DNA of 35,007 nucleotides from Sinomicrobium sp. (GTDB lineage Bacteria; Bacteroidota; Bacteroidia; Flavobacteriales; Flavobacteriaceae), in assembly GCA_029266035.1 (NCBI GenBank), contig JAJUFH010000031.1, positions 1 through 35,007 on the forward strand. The letters are read 5' to 3'. Each line of letters begins with the position of its first letter. The stretch's first letter is position 1. This document shows, in pieces, positions 10,470 through 19,180 of this stretch. The translations under genes and the position numbers were made by a program. Below the pieces are notes generated by a model. The model searched no databases. It was not told the DNA's origin and saw nothing but the letters and a program-made list of their open reading frames with translations.

Positions 10470-11045
10470 TCAATACCCCACTTTCATATCATTACTCTTC
10501 ACACCATCTATCAATTTCACCTTTACCGTTTTCTTACCCGGTTTAATTTCAACTGTTTTCATAAAAATATTTCTTTCCGATATAGCCTCTCCGCTGTACC
10601 ATCCGGTTCTTGCACGACGCCACTCGAAAAGTCCGTAAAGAATGTATTTTCCGGGTTTTAAATTGGGAAATGTAAATTCTCCTTCAGAGTTGGTCGTACA
10701 GTACAGCCTGTACTTATAAGCAGTGCTATCCATATACACTCTTCTGTGTTTCTTCAAATTTTCCTTTTTCTTTTTCAGTTTGGCCTACTCTTCAAAATAA
10801 GGGGTGTGGGGGAACAACTCTATATCTATATGTCTGGGATAGTATTTCCGCCGCATCAGCTGCGCATAAGCAACTCCTGTAAGGGTGGTAGTTCCCCTGA
10901 CTAAACCTTTCTTAGCCGCAACCGAATCGAATACTTGAGTAGGGAAAATCTTTTCTTCAGGCTCCGCCTGTACGTACTGAGCATTTGCATTAGACAATCC
11001 TATAAAAAGGAAAAACATACACGAAATAAAATATACTCTTTTCAT
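10470..11045 (-). pseudogene. Secreted carboxypeptidase-regulatory-like domain protein, interrupted by an in-frame TAG
   Basis: Two leftward frames, 11045-10785 and 10757-10470, are in the same register. They are separated only by an amber codon at 10787-10785 and nine sense codons. Read through, they give one protein of about 191 residues. It has a signal peptide (MKRVYFISCMFFLFIGLSNANA), then ELFPHTPYFEE, the stop, a Lys-rich stretch, and EGEFTFPNLKPGKYILYG. That last part is the typical beta strand and turn of carboxypeptidase-like regulatory (transthyretin-fold) domains. Relatives often have a Trp after the PYxEE-like motif, so TGG to TAG is a likely cause. The second half has no ATG start of its own near the break, only TTG. 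It could be a pseudogene, a suppressed stop, or a sequencing error. Confidence 0.7.
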
Positions 11046-11086
11046 TGTTTAAATATTAGCACGAAACCATGCTTAAAAGTCCGTTA

Positions 11087-11671
11087 TCACCAGTCATTTA
11101 CAGTTTCGGATTTCTGTATTATATTGTTTATCAAATCGTTAAAATATTTTATCAAGCCATTATAGGATTCTTGTGAGCGAATTTCTCCATATTTTCGCTT
11201 GTTGGAGTTAAAGATGGAGAAACCGTTTTTCCCCAGCAATGGCAAACTTCCCCAGCTACCAAAATTTTCCCACCACCGCCTACATTCAAAATCGGGGCGA
11301 TTGACCCTTATTTTGCCGTCTTTAAACTGAAAAGTAATGGAATACGACACATCGTAATTATAGGATGGTTTTCCAATAGAGATAATATCAGGTCTAGCCC
11401 GGTGAACGATCGCATTCTCTTCGTATCCTTTTACGGTAATGCTCTCTCCTTCTATAAGACTCAGCACTTCTTTAGGGTCTTTATACATTGTATTTAGGGT
11501 ATTCAAAACACTTAGGTACAACTCCTTTTGAGTCTTACCAGGCTTCTCTATCACCACATAATCACTTTTGTCTTGGGCGACAAATCCTTCGGGAGTTAGT
11601 GTAAAATGCTGTTGTGCCAAACTTACTTGAGCTATAAGCAGAATAAAAATCGCACTTAGTTTTACATTCAT
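11087..11671 (-). CDS. Secreted DUF4468-like protein
   Basis: 194 residues with a clear signal peptide (MNVKLSAIFILLIAQVSLAQ, cleavage near residue 19). The mature part resembles the DUF4468 domain (a TBP-like fold) seen in many Bacteroidota secreted proteins. It shows KTQKELYLSVLNTLNTMYKD, then a short beta strand with ITVKGYEENA, then YSITFQFKDGKIRV. Function is unknown. The C-terminal 60 residues (WWENFGSWGSLPLLGK onwards, ending in a helix) fit the same domain. The ATG at 11671 is unambiguous. It lies between the broken gene and the response regulator, all leftward, with 86 bases separating it from the regulator. Confidence 0.65.
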   Translation of the reverse strand: MNVKLSAIFILLIAQVSLAQQHFTLTPEGFVAQDKSDYVVIEKPGKTQKELYLSVLNTLNTMYKDPKEVLSLIEGESITVKGYEENAIVHRARPDIISIGKPSYNYDVSYSITFQFKDGKIRVNRPDFECRRWWENFGSWGSLPLLGKNGFSIFNSNKRKYGEIRSQESYNGLIKYFNDLINNIIQKSETVNDW

Positions 11672-11757
11672 GTAATTTACTTTTAGAAGCTCTCAATATG
11701 AGAGTTGTCAAAAGTAACAATTTTAAAGCCTCTTTATTATCCCCGAAAACCATTAAA

Positions 11758-12378
11758 TTATATAAATTTCATTTCGGTAGCCTTGTGGATTAAAGAGGCA
11801 GAATTGCTGACTTCAAATTTTTGCAACAGGTTTCTCCTATGGCTTTCTACTGTGAGTGGACTGATAAACATTTCTTCGGCAATTTGCGGAGTAGTTTTGC
11901 CCTGTGCCATCAGTCTGAGTACCTCGTGCTCCCTTTGAGTTACCTTGGGCACTGTGTTTTTCTCCTGATCTAGTATCGGTTCAATCTCTTTACTCAAGGC
12001 TTGCTCTCCTTCTACTACCGCATGTATCCCGTCTATGAGTTCGCCGGCAGAGACATTTTTGAGGAGGTAGCCCGAGGCACCAGCATCGAGCATACGCTGC
12101 ACAATACTGCTTTCGTTGATATTACTCACGGCAATGACGTGGGTTTTCGGTTGTTTTCGCTTGATTACTGTAGTAGCATCTATACCGTTGATGCCCGGCA
12201 TATTAATATCGGCAAGCACTACATCCACCGGATGGTCGTCCAGATAGGCCAATGCCTCTTCAGCATTGGTAAAGGTACTTAAGAGAGAGATTTCCGGATG
12301 TGTTTTCAGGATAAATTCAAAACCGTTTAACACCAAAGGGTGGTCGTCAATTATAATTACTGAAATCATTTTATCCAT
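11758..12378 (-). CDS. NarL/LuxR-family two-component response regulator
   Basis: This is a DNA-binding response regulator of 206 residues. The receiver domain (about 4-120) has the acidic pair D11/D12, the phospho-acceptor D57 in VLADINMPG, and a Lys in GYLLKNVSAGE. A LuxR-type helix-turn-helix follows (about 142-200), with TQREHEVLRLMAQGKTTPQIA and SPLTVESHRRNLLQKF. All signature residues are present, so it should be active. Its ATG overlaps the stop of the sensor kinase gene by 8 bases (ATGGATAA), which implies translational coupling and a cognate pair. An alternative start is Met4. Target genes are unknown; the secreted proteins next door are candidates by position only. Confidence 0.93.
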   Translation of the reverse strand: MDKMISVIIIDDHPLVLNGFEFILKTHPEISLLSTFTNAEEALAYLDDHPVDVVLADINMPGINGIDATTVIKRKQPKTHVIAVSNINESSIVQRMLDAGASGYLLKNVSAGELIDGIHAVVEGEQALSKEIEPILDQEKNTVPKVTQREHEVLRLMAQGKTTPQIAEEMFISPLTVESHRRNLLQKFEVSNSASLIHKATEMKFI

Positions 12379-14407
12379 CAGTTTTAATCAGAATGTGAAA
12401 CGAAGATCCTTTTCCTACTGTAGTGTCTACTTCCAAGCATCCGTTGAGCAAGGCAATGCGATTGCGGATATTAGACAAACCGATACCCTCCTTACCGGAA
12501 GCGAACATCTTCTTTTGATCAAATCCCTTTCCGTTGTCTTCTACCGAGATACGCAGCTCTCCGTTTTCTTCAGAGCACTGTACCCATACTTGGGTAGCCT
12601 CGCTGTGTTTTAAGGCATTGGCCAGCAATTCCTGTACTACGCGATATACGGTGATCATAAAAGGTTGAGTGTAATCGCGATGTAGTCCGGACGACTGAAA
12701 ATCGACAGCCATACCCGGGTGAGTCATTCCCTTGCACAAATCACCCAAAGCAGCTTCAAGTCCCATATACAATAACGATTCAGGCATCAGGTTTCGCGCT
12801 ACACGCCGCAACTCGTTTACCGATTTATCCAGCTGGTTGATAATGATGTGGAGATCGGCGGCAGAAGTGGTATCATTTTCGTGTTCATCTATATCGTTGG
12901 TCACTGCCGACAATTTCATTTTCACATTGGCTAGCATACCTCCTAATCCGTCGTGCAAATCTCTCGCCATACGTGTGCGCTCCCGCTCTTCGCCCTGCAA
13001 CATGGCATTGTACAAACTTAACTTTTCCTGTTGTCGATGGTTTTTGAGTTCTTGTTCTAACAAGAGCTCTTTCTGTTCCAACAATATTCGCTTGCTTTTC
13101 TGCGCCCTATACCAGGCCAGTCCGACAACCACGAGCAAGATAAATGCGGATGCGAATACTATGGCGATGGTACGAACCTTCTGTAAGGATAGTTCTTGTT
13201 CCTGATTTTCGTTTTTTATCTTCAGTAGCTCCTGTTCTTGTCGAGCTGTATGATACTTTATCTCCAGCTCGAGTATTTCATTTTTACTCTCGTCTTTGTA
13301 CAAAGAATCGGATACGGCATTATAGGCCTCATACCACTCTATGGCCTCCTGATACCGACCGAGCTTGGTAGTGACGGAAGCCAGGTTTTGGTATACCATC
13401 TTTTTATTTTTGAGCGAAGACCTTTTCTGAACGTAGTGGAGTACTTTACGCAAGGATTCCAGAGCTTCTTTATACCGACCGTTGCTTTCATATACGGAAA
13501 ACTGTTCAAAGAGTATAGAGGCTTCCATATCTTCATTAACCTGTGATTTTGCAGCTATGAGCCCTTTTTCAAAATGTCTATATGCATCTTCGTAATTACC
13601 GATGGCTACATTATAGCTTCCAGAAACCGAGTGATACATCGGTACATAGTATAAATGAGGGTGGTTCTTTACGACTACAAATGCGCTGTCGAGTATTGCC
13701 TTCGTTCTCGGATAATCTTTGACAAAAAGGGCATTTTGAGCCCAGTTCACAAACAGTTCTAAACGGAATTTGGCAGCCTCGGGGCGACCTTCAAGAAAAG
13801 ACAATGCTTTTTGAAAGTACTGATCTGCCTTTTCGTATTCTTCCTTGTTCATCAGGTTTATAGCCAGATTTTGATAATTGCTGCCCAACAAGGTAGAATC
13901 TCCTGTCTGCTCCGCCAGTGGGATTACTTTATTCAACAAAATTTCTACAAACTCATTAGCTCTGTTCTCGCGCTGCAGTAAAGAGCCGTAACTCGCCCAA
14001 GAGCGAATACTGTAGCGCAGAGCCTTGTCTTGTTTTTCGGGAGCGGCCTTCTCCAGATAGCGCACGGCTTCCATATAAGCCTTTTTTGCCTTTGGGAGAT
14101 CGGCGTCGAAATAGGCAGAACCCCTAGAGTAGGCAAAGAGACCTCGGTAATAACTGGTTTCCCCTTTACCTCCTAAGAGCGCTTTCGCCTCATCGATATA
14201 ATGCAAGGCATTGTCTACATCGTAATCGGACCAAAAGAGGCTTAAATCGAGTAATGCTTCTGCTCTTTCTTCCTCTCCTTCTATTTGTTTGAGCTGAGTG
14301 TACAGGCTGTCGCTGTGTTGCTGCAACTCCTCTTTTGATTGACCGATGCCTTGTGTAATACCAAACAGGCAGCACAAAACAAGTAGCCATCTGAGCTTAT
14401 ATGTCAT
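12371..14407 (-). CDS. TPR-containing sensor histidine kinase (HisKA_3 type)
   Basis: 678 residues from the ATG at 14407, which places a signal peptide (MTYKLRWLLVLCCLFGITQG) at the start; an ATG five codons upstream (14422) is an alternative. Tetratricopeptide repeats fill about 40-370 and should face the periplasm. A single membrane helix lies near 414-432. A coiled coil leads into the HisKA_3 dimerisation box with RMARDLHDGLGG (phospho-acceptor H485). The ATPase domain has VQELLANALKHSEA (N box), VEDNGKGFD and EGIGLSNIRNR (G boxes). This is the common Bacteroidota architecture paired with NarL-type regulators. The signal sensed is unknown. It overlaps the regulator gene by 8 bases. Confidence 0.93.
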   Translation of the reverse strand: MTYKLRWLLVLCCLFGITQGIGQSKEELQQHSDSLYTQLKQIEGEEERAEALLDLSLFWSDYDVDNALHYIDEAKALLGGKGETSYYRGLFAYSRGSAYFDADLPKAKKAYMEAVRYLEKAAPEKQDKALRYSIRSWASYGSLLQRENRANEFVEILLNKVIPLAEQTGDSTLLGSNYQNLAINLMNKEEYEKADQYFQKALSFLEGRPEAAKFRLELFVNWAQNALFVKDYPRTKAILDSAFVVVKNHPHLYYVPMYHSVSGSYNVAIGNYEDAYRHFEKGLIAAKSQVNEDMEASILFEQFSVYESNGRYKEALESLRKVLHYVQKRSSLKNKKMVYQNLASVTTKLGRYQEAIEWYEAYNAVSDSLYKDESKNEILELEIKYHTARQEQELLKIKNENQEQELSLQKVRTIAIVFASAFILLVVVGLAWYRAQKSKRILLEQKELLLEQELKNHRQQEKLSLYNAMLQGEERERTRMARDLHDGLGGMLANVKMKLSAVTNDIDEHENDTTSAADLHIIINQLDKSVNELRRVARNLMPESLLYMGLEAALGDLCKGMTHPGMAVDFQSSGLHRDYTQPFMITVYRVVQELLANALKHSEATQVWVQCSEENGELRISVEDNGKGFDQKKMFASGKEGIGLSNIRNRIALLNGCLEVDTTVGKGSSFHILIKTDG

Positions 14408-14632
14408 CTTAACTGTAATCATTGAATTGCTGAAAGTACAGATAAATATTTAAACGTATCGTCCGTAATCCTCTTTCCTACCCACTGTTTCACACAGCAA
14501 CCGGGCAACCGTAAAACAGGTTTAAAATTACTATCAGACACCTATATGTGCAATCCACGAAAACAATTATTTTAGTCGCGGGACCGGCTTACCTATCTCA
14601 CTGAATTAGACATCGGCTATTCTTGAGTATCG

Positions 14633-15253
14633 TCATTTTGTTGAATAAGGCATTTTAAATTGCTCTAACAGGGTAAATACGTTGAGATCTGTCGAATTTT
14701 CTACTCTCAAATCCTTTTGGGCGATAACACATCTAGTTCTGATATATTTCCCGGAGTCTTTAGTCTCATTGCTCCGCTGCTCCAACAAAATGACCTGATC
14801 GTTCTTGTCGTCTTGCCAAACGTAAACCCTGCCGAAGTTTTTGTCCATATCCTCTTCGAGATAAAGCACTTCCGGATCTCCATTCTGTTTCTTTAAATAA
14901 TTTACCAACTGTGTTCCTTCCTCTTCTTTTGCTATTTCGAGGGTTATTCCCAAATATTGATTGCTCTCATAACTGTCTACATAAAAATCTGCATAACTGT
15001 AATCGGAGGCATAGCCATCGGGGGCTACAAAGTCGGAAAAAACAACCTCTCCATATTTAAAATGATTTAATTCTTCTGTCCTATAAGACAGTACACCGTT
15101 TTGCACCTCGCGGTCTTTCTCCTTTTTATCTACATTCTTTAATACCTCAACTACACTTTCACCATACTGTAGCTTTTCAATATCGATTTGCGATTTACAC
15201 GATGCCATTACCAACATATTAACGCTCAAAATAATTCCAAAAAACTTAGCCAT
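14633..15253 (-). CDS. Putative lipoprotein of unknown function
   Basis: 206 residues from the ATG at 15253. The frame is open 35 codons higher, but the inner start gives a proper lipoprotein signal (MAKFFGIILSVNMLVMASC) with the lipid-modified Cys in a MASC lipobox. The mature part is hydrophilic and acidic, with VVEVLKNVDKKEKDREVQNG near its start and two predicted alpha/beta segments. Aromatic residues are frequent (DYSYADFYVDSYESNQY). I do not recognise the family and no catalytic motif is visible. It is likely anchored on the periplasmic side of a membrane. It lies 116 bases downstream of another lipoprotein gene in the same direction, so the two may form a small operon. Confidence 0.7.
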   Translation of the reverse strand: MAKFFGIILSVNMLVMASCKSQIDIEKLQYGESVVEVLKNVDKKEKDREVQNGVLSYRTEELNHFKYGEVVFSDFVAPDGYASDYSYADFYVDSYESNQYLGITLEIAKEEEGTQLVNYLKKQNGDPEVLYLEEDMDKNFGRVYVWQDDKNDQVILLEQRSNETKDSGKYIRTRCVIAQKDLRVENSTDLNVFTLLEQFKMPYSTK

Positions 15254-15369
15254 TTCTTTAATTTTTATCTTTTTTGAGTATCCAACTTGCTTGCCCTTAG
15301 CCATACTCGCCAGGGTATTACCTCGGTTTATTTTACACGTTCTGTACTTAGTAGACAAAAGAGGTCTAA

Positions 15370-15924
15370 TTATTCATTTTCAATTTTGTAATATTTTTTC
15401 AATGCTTTGTAAAGTTGTATTCTGTTTTTATAGTTCACATAGCGATATTCCGGCTCTTTAAAAAACAGAGAAATAAATACCCGATCAGTGCCTGCATAGT
15501 TTCTGCCGTAATTTGAACTTTTAAAGCTTTTTTCTATCACTTCATAAACAGGCATACTGCGATCGATCAACTGAATGAGGTTAAACGCTATATCTCCTTT
15601 TCTCAACGAAGTAATCCCCGCGTATACAGTCTGCGCTTTAGCAGTATCTTTTATTTGTTCGATGAGATACGGGATATCACTTTTAGTAAGCTCCGTTATG
15701 CAATTTTCCATATACGCCTTGTTTTCTATCTCCATGTTACTACCTCTATAGTATTCGCTGAAATAGCTGGGAAGCATCGTAAAATGCTGAAGGCTATCGA
15801 TTATATCTCTATGTTTTTTTGAGATATTTTCACCCTGTACATCAGACGAAAAAGCTATACTATTGGCCTCTTTACAAGAGAATAAAAAGAAAACTACAAT
15901 TGTAATTAGAGCTGAAGATTTCAC
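15370..15924 (-). CDS. Putative lipoprotein of unknown function, GTG start
   Basis: 184 residues from a GTG at 15924. This start gives a short, clean lipoprotein signal (MKSSALITIVVFFLFSC). The frame continues up to a TTG at 15984, but that would put an odd 20-residue hydrophilic/hydrophobic mix before the signal, so it is not chosen; there is no ATG in the region. The mature part carries a helical region with KHRDIIDSLQHFTMLPSYFSEYY and ends in a Lys/Tyr-rich helix (YKALKKYYKIENE). No known family is recognised. It precedes the lipoprotein gene at 14633-15253. The pair is flanked by the sensor kinase and a divergent hydrolase. Confidence 0.6.
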   Translation of the reverse strand: MKSSALITIVVFFLFSCKEANSIAFSSDVQGENISKKHRDIIDSLQHFTMLPSYFSEYYRGSNMEIENKAYMENCITELTKSDIPYLIEQIKDTAKAQTVYAGITSLRKGDIAFNLIQLIDRSMPVYEVIEKSFKSSNYGRNYAGTDRVFISLFFKEPEYRYVNYKNRIQLYKALKKYYKIENE

Positions 15925-16138
15925 AGTGAAAACTTTTTTATCGACAGTTATTTTATAAAAATTTATAATCAATACATTGTCCAAAACAATTAATACTGAG
16001 GAATTTTACTGTAAATAAAAGTATTTTATGCTTTCAAAACATCCTTGAAATCCAGTATTTTTAATGCAGATTTAACATTCATACTTTTTGACAACCAATA
16101 TTTTACACTATTTTTAATGAAATCAGAAAACTGATCTC

Positions 16139-16885
16139 ATGAAAAACACACTATTAAGCCTGTTCTCTTTAACGATATTTACTGCAATGAGCTACTCACA
16201 AGACCTCAAAACCGTCACCTATAAAGACGGTGATCAACAACTCGACGGATTAGTCACTTCCAACAGAGGTAAAAACCTACCTGGAGTACTGATACTACCC
16301 GCCTGGAAGGGGATAGATAACGAGGCCAAGACGGCCGCCTTAGACTTGGAAAAAGCAGGATATATCGCCTTTATAGCCGATATATATGGCAAGAGAAATA
16401 TTCCTAAAGACAATAGTGCTGCAGCCGAGATTTCCAGTAGATACAAAAGTGATTACAAAGCCTATCAGCACCGTATTTCACTGGCGCTTGAGCAACTAAA
16501 AAAAGAAGGAGCAAATGCAAATAAGATTGCAGTGATCGGCTATTGCTTTGGTGGCACGGGTACGCTAGAAGTTATGAGAGCTGGTTTCCCGGTACAGGGA
16601 GTGATTAGTATTCACGGCGGACTAGGCAAGGACAAAAGCCGGCCTAATGGAGCGATTAGCACCAAAGTACTAATAGAAAACCCTGCCGACGACAGAGGAG
16701 TAACTCCCGAGGACTACAACGCCTTGATCAAAGAGCTCAACGACGGCAATGCCGACTGGCAGATTATCACCTACGCCAACAGCGGCCACACCTTTACCAA
16801 TCCCGAATCTCCCGAATACAACGAAATCATGGCCAAAAGAGCCTGGAAACACACCCTGATGTTTTTGGAAGAGGTGCTGGAATAA
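16139..16885 (+). CDS. Secreted dienelactone hydrolase family protein
   Basis: An alpha/beta-hydrolase of 248 residues with a signal peptide (about 1-20, ending SYS-Q). It shows the dienelactone hydrolase arrangement: nucleophile elbow GYCFGG with C136 rather than Ser, Asp in NPADDRG (D184/D185), and His in SGHTF (H217). Family members cleave cyclic esters such as dienelactones or other small carboxyl esters. The substrate here is unknown. The signal peptide places it in the periplasm or outside, unlike the cytoplasmic catabolic enzymes, and similar secreted copies are common in Bacteroidota. It is followed 68 bases later by an M1 peptidase gene with its own promoter. Confidence 0.88.
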   Translation: MKNTLLSLFSLTIFTAMSYSQDLKTVTYKDGDQQLDGLVTSNRGKNLPGVLILPAWKGIDNEAKTAALDLEKAGYIAFIADIYGKRNIPKDNSAAAEISSRYKSDYKAYQHRISLALEQLKKEGANANKIAVIGYCFGGTGTLEVMRAGFPVQGVISIHGGLGKDKSRPNGAISTKVLIENPADDRGVTPEDYNALIKELNDGNADWQIITYANSGHTFTNPESPEYNEIMAKRAWKHTLMFLEEVLE

Positions 16886-16894
16886 CTATTTTTG
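16864..16894 (+). promoter_or_regulatory. Bacteroidota-type promoter of the M1 peptidase gene
   Basis: TTTG at 16864-16867, 19 bases, TATTTTTG at 16887-16894: a full match to the -33/-7 consensus. Most of it lies inside the last codons of the upstream hydrolase gene. Confidence 0.6.
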
Positions 16895-16953
16895 TGAAGA
16901 ATGACACATTTACTATCTTACACGACTCTTCCTAACAAATAACCCTTTTTTGT

Positions 16954-18828
16954 ATGAACCGACATCTTCTACTTACCGCTTTGCTATCGGTATTTCTATG
17001 GAGCATACACGCTCAGGAACTCTATATTCCTCGCGATGTACAACAAGCCTATAAAAACAATAGCCGCAGCAAAGACGGAAAACCCGGCACCAACTACTGG
17101 CAAAACAAGGGGGTATACCACATAGACCTCATTGTAAATCCACCCGACCGAAATGTAAAGGGCAGTGAGACCATAGTGTACACCAACCAAAGTCCGGATA
17201 CACTTAAAACACTAAATTTCAAGCTATTTCTAAACCAACACAAGCCTGAAGCTCCTCGTTCGGGGCAAACTTCTCCCGATTACCTGACCTCGGGTATGCA
17301 CATAGACCGCTATGTCGAAAATGGAGTAGAGCGGGAATGGACAGATGAAAACGACGGCACTAACAAAATGATAACATTGGCCAGTCCGCTACTTCCAGGA
17401 GAAAGTATAACGTTGGATATCGATTGGCACTTTGATATGTCTGTACAAAGTGGAAGAGAGGGAGCCATAGACGAAACTACTTTCTTCTTGGCCTACTTTT
17501 TTCCACGAGTGGCAGTATACGACGACTATCGCGGATGGGACACCATGATATTTAGTGGTAGGCAGGAGCTATACAATGATTTTAACGACTACAGCTTTTC
17601 CGTAACCGTACCGCCCAACTATATCGTATGGGCTACGGGCGACCTTCAAAATCCAGATGAAGTACTACAACCGAAATACGCAAAACGGCTGCAGGAGTCT
17701 ATGGCCTCGGATGAGGTGATACACATCGCTACAAAAAAAGAGCTTGAAAACCGTGAGGTAACACCACAGAACCCCGGCAATACCTGGAAGTGGAAAGCAG
17801 ACAATATCACCGATATTGCCATTGCGCTAAGCGACCATTACCTCTGGGATGCCGGAAGTGTAGTGGTAGACGCAAAAACCGGTCGTAGAGCAAGTGTACA
17901 AGCCGCCTACGACGAACCTTCGGAAGATTTTAAGGAAATGGTAAACTACGGAAAAAATGCTCTAGAGTGGTTTTCAAACAATTATCCCGGCGTGCCCTAT
18001 CCTTTTTCCAAATCTACAATAGTGCGCGGTTTTGCCGATATGGAATACCCGATGATGGTAAACGACAACTCCTTTCCCGATCCGGACTTCGCACGCTTTG
18101 TGGTAGAGCACGAAATCGCACACACCTATTTTCCTTTCTATATGGGGATTAACGAAACCCGTTTCGGCTTTATGGATGAGGGCTGGGCCACCACCTTAGA
18201 GTATCTGATTAGCATACACAATCTAGGAGAGGAAAAAGCCTCTGAAAACTTTAAAAAATTCCGAGTAGAAAGATGGATGACTAAGGCCGATATGGAGTAC
18301 CAAATCCCTATAATAACCCCGCTGAATACACTGAGCGGTGCTTCTATCGGGGTCAATGCCTATGGAAAATCGGCTCTGGCATATCTCGCACTGAAAGACT
18401 ATCTAGGCGATACAGAATTCAGCAAGGCACTAAAGGGCTATATGGATCGCTGGAATGGCAAACATCCTATGCCGTGGGACTTCTTCTATTCGTTTAACGA
18501 TATTACAGGCAAAGATCTCGACTGGTTTTGGAATCGCTGGTTTTTCAGCAACGGCTATATAGATATCGCCATAGCCGATGCCTCGTACAAAGGAGACATT
18601 CTCAACGTAAGCCTGGAAAATCGAGGAGGTATGCCAGCTCCGGTTAGCGTAGTGGTTACCGACAGAGATGGAAAGACAAGAGAATTCCATCAGACCCCCA
18701 CTATTTGGGAAGCCGACCCTGAACGCAGTGTGATTACCCTAAACATAAAAGACATTGTAAAAGTAAATCTGGAAGGCGGCATTTTTATGGATGCAGATAC
18801 GACCAACGACACTTTTGTCATTAAATAG
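16954..18828 (+). CDS. Secreted M1-family metallopeptidase
   Basis: A zinc aminopeptidase-type protein of 624 residues with a signal peptide (MNRHLLLTALLSVFLWSIHA). The zinc site is complete: HEIAH at 386-390 and the third ligand Glu 19 residues later (E409, in DEGWATTLEY). The exopeptidase motif normally written GAMEN appears as GFADMEYP (A361-E364), so the catalytic Glu-binding position E364 is kept. An N-terminal beta domain spans about 45-270. A helical domain follows the catalytic core, and a short beta segment closes the protein. Proteins of this type are common in Flavobacteriia and trim peptides outside the cytoplasm. No type IX sorting domain is seen at the C-terminus. Confidence 0.92.
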   Translation: MNRHLLLTALLSVFLWSIHAQELYIPRDVQQAYKNNSRSKDGKPGTNYWQNKGVYHIDLIVNPPDRNVKGSETIVYTNQSPDTLKTLNFKLFLNQHKPEAPRSGQTSPDYLTSGMHIDRYVENGVEREWTDENDGTNKMITLASPLLPGESITLDIDWHFDMSVQSGREGAIDETTFFLAYFFPRVAVYDDYRGWDTMIFSGRQELYNDFNDYSFSVTVPPNYIVWATGDLQNPDEVLQPKYAKRLQESMASDEVIHIATKKELENREVTPQNPGNTWKWKADNITDIAIALSDHYLWDAGSVVVDAKTGRRASVQAAYDEPSEDFKEMVNYGKNALEWFSNNYPGVPYPFSKSTIVRGFADMEYPMMVNDNSFPDPDFARFVVEHEIAHTYFPFYMGINETRFGFMDEGWATTLEYLISIHNLGEEKASENFKKFRVERWMTKADMEYQIPIITPLNTLSGASIGVNAYGKSALAYLALKDYLGDTEFSKALKGYMDRWNGKHPMPWDFFYSFNDITGKDLDWFWNRWFFSNGYIDIAIADASYKGDILNVSLENRGGMPAPVSVVVTDRDGKTREFHQTPTIWEADPERSVITLNIKDIVKVNLEGGIFMDADTTNDTFVIK

Positions 18829-19180
18829 GCGGCCTACAACAGCTGAATTGAGTGTCTGTAAATACTCTAAAAAAAGAGTTTTTAGCTGCTGACGCTCACT
18901 CATTTTGGATGTTGTATGCCCATTGAAATGAATAGCTTATAAACAAGAACTTTTCACTAACTATACGGTTTGTGAAATTTTCTTTCAAAAAGACAACAAA
19001 CTCAAAATTAACAACTTAAATACACCTATATCTTAAACTAAGCAATACTAGATATCACAAAGGTTTGTGTTTGTGGAAATAAATGCATTTTTTTCGTTTA
19101 TTTTATGGCTCTTAGCTTATTTTTTCTTTTATTGCAATGCTTGAAAATACTAGCCAAATTTTTCATAAACAACATTCTAT
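18829..19180. other. AT-rich intergenic region between M1 peptidase and acyl-CoA dehydrogenase
   Basis: No gene is seen in these 352 bases. A weak terminator-like hairpin (ACTCT, A-loop, AGAGT, then four to five Ts) lies at 18864-18883. An inverted pair TTTCAC/GTGAAA lies at 18952-18957 and 18972-18977. No consensus promoter for the next gene was found, although the stretch before it is strongly T/A-rich. Confidence 0.45.

Noticed and set aside
14408-14632. A gene or promoter in the gap between the sensor kinase and the lipoprotein gene
   Set aside because: No open frame or consensus promoter was found in this gap.
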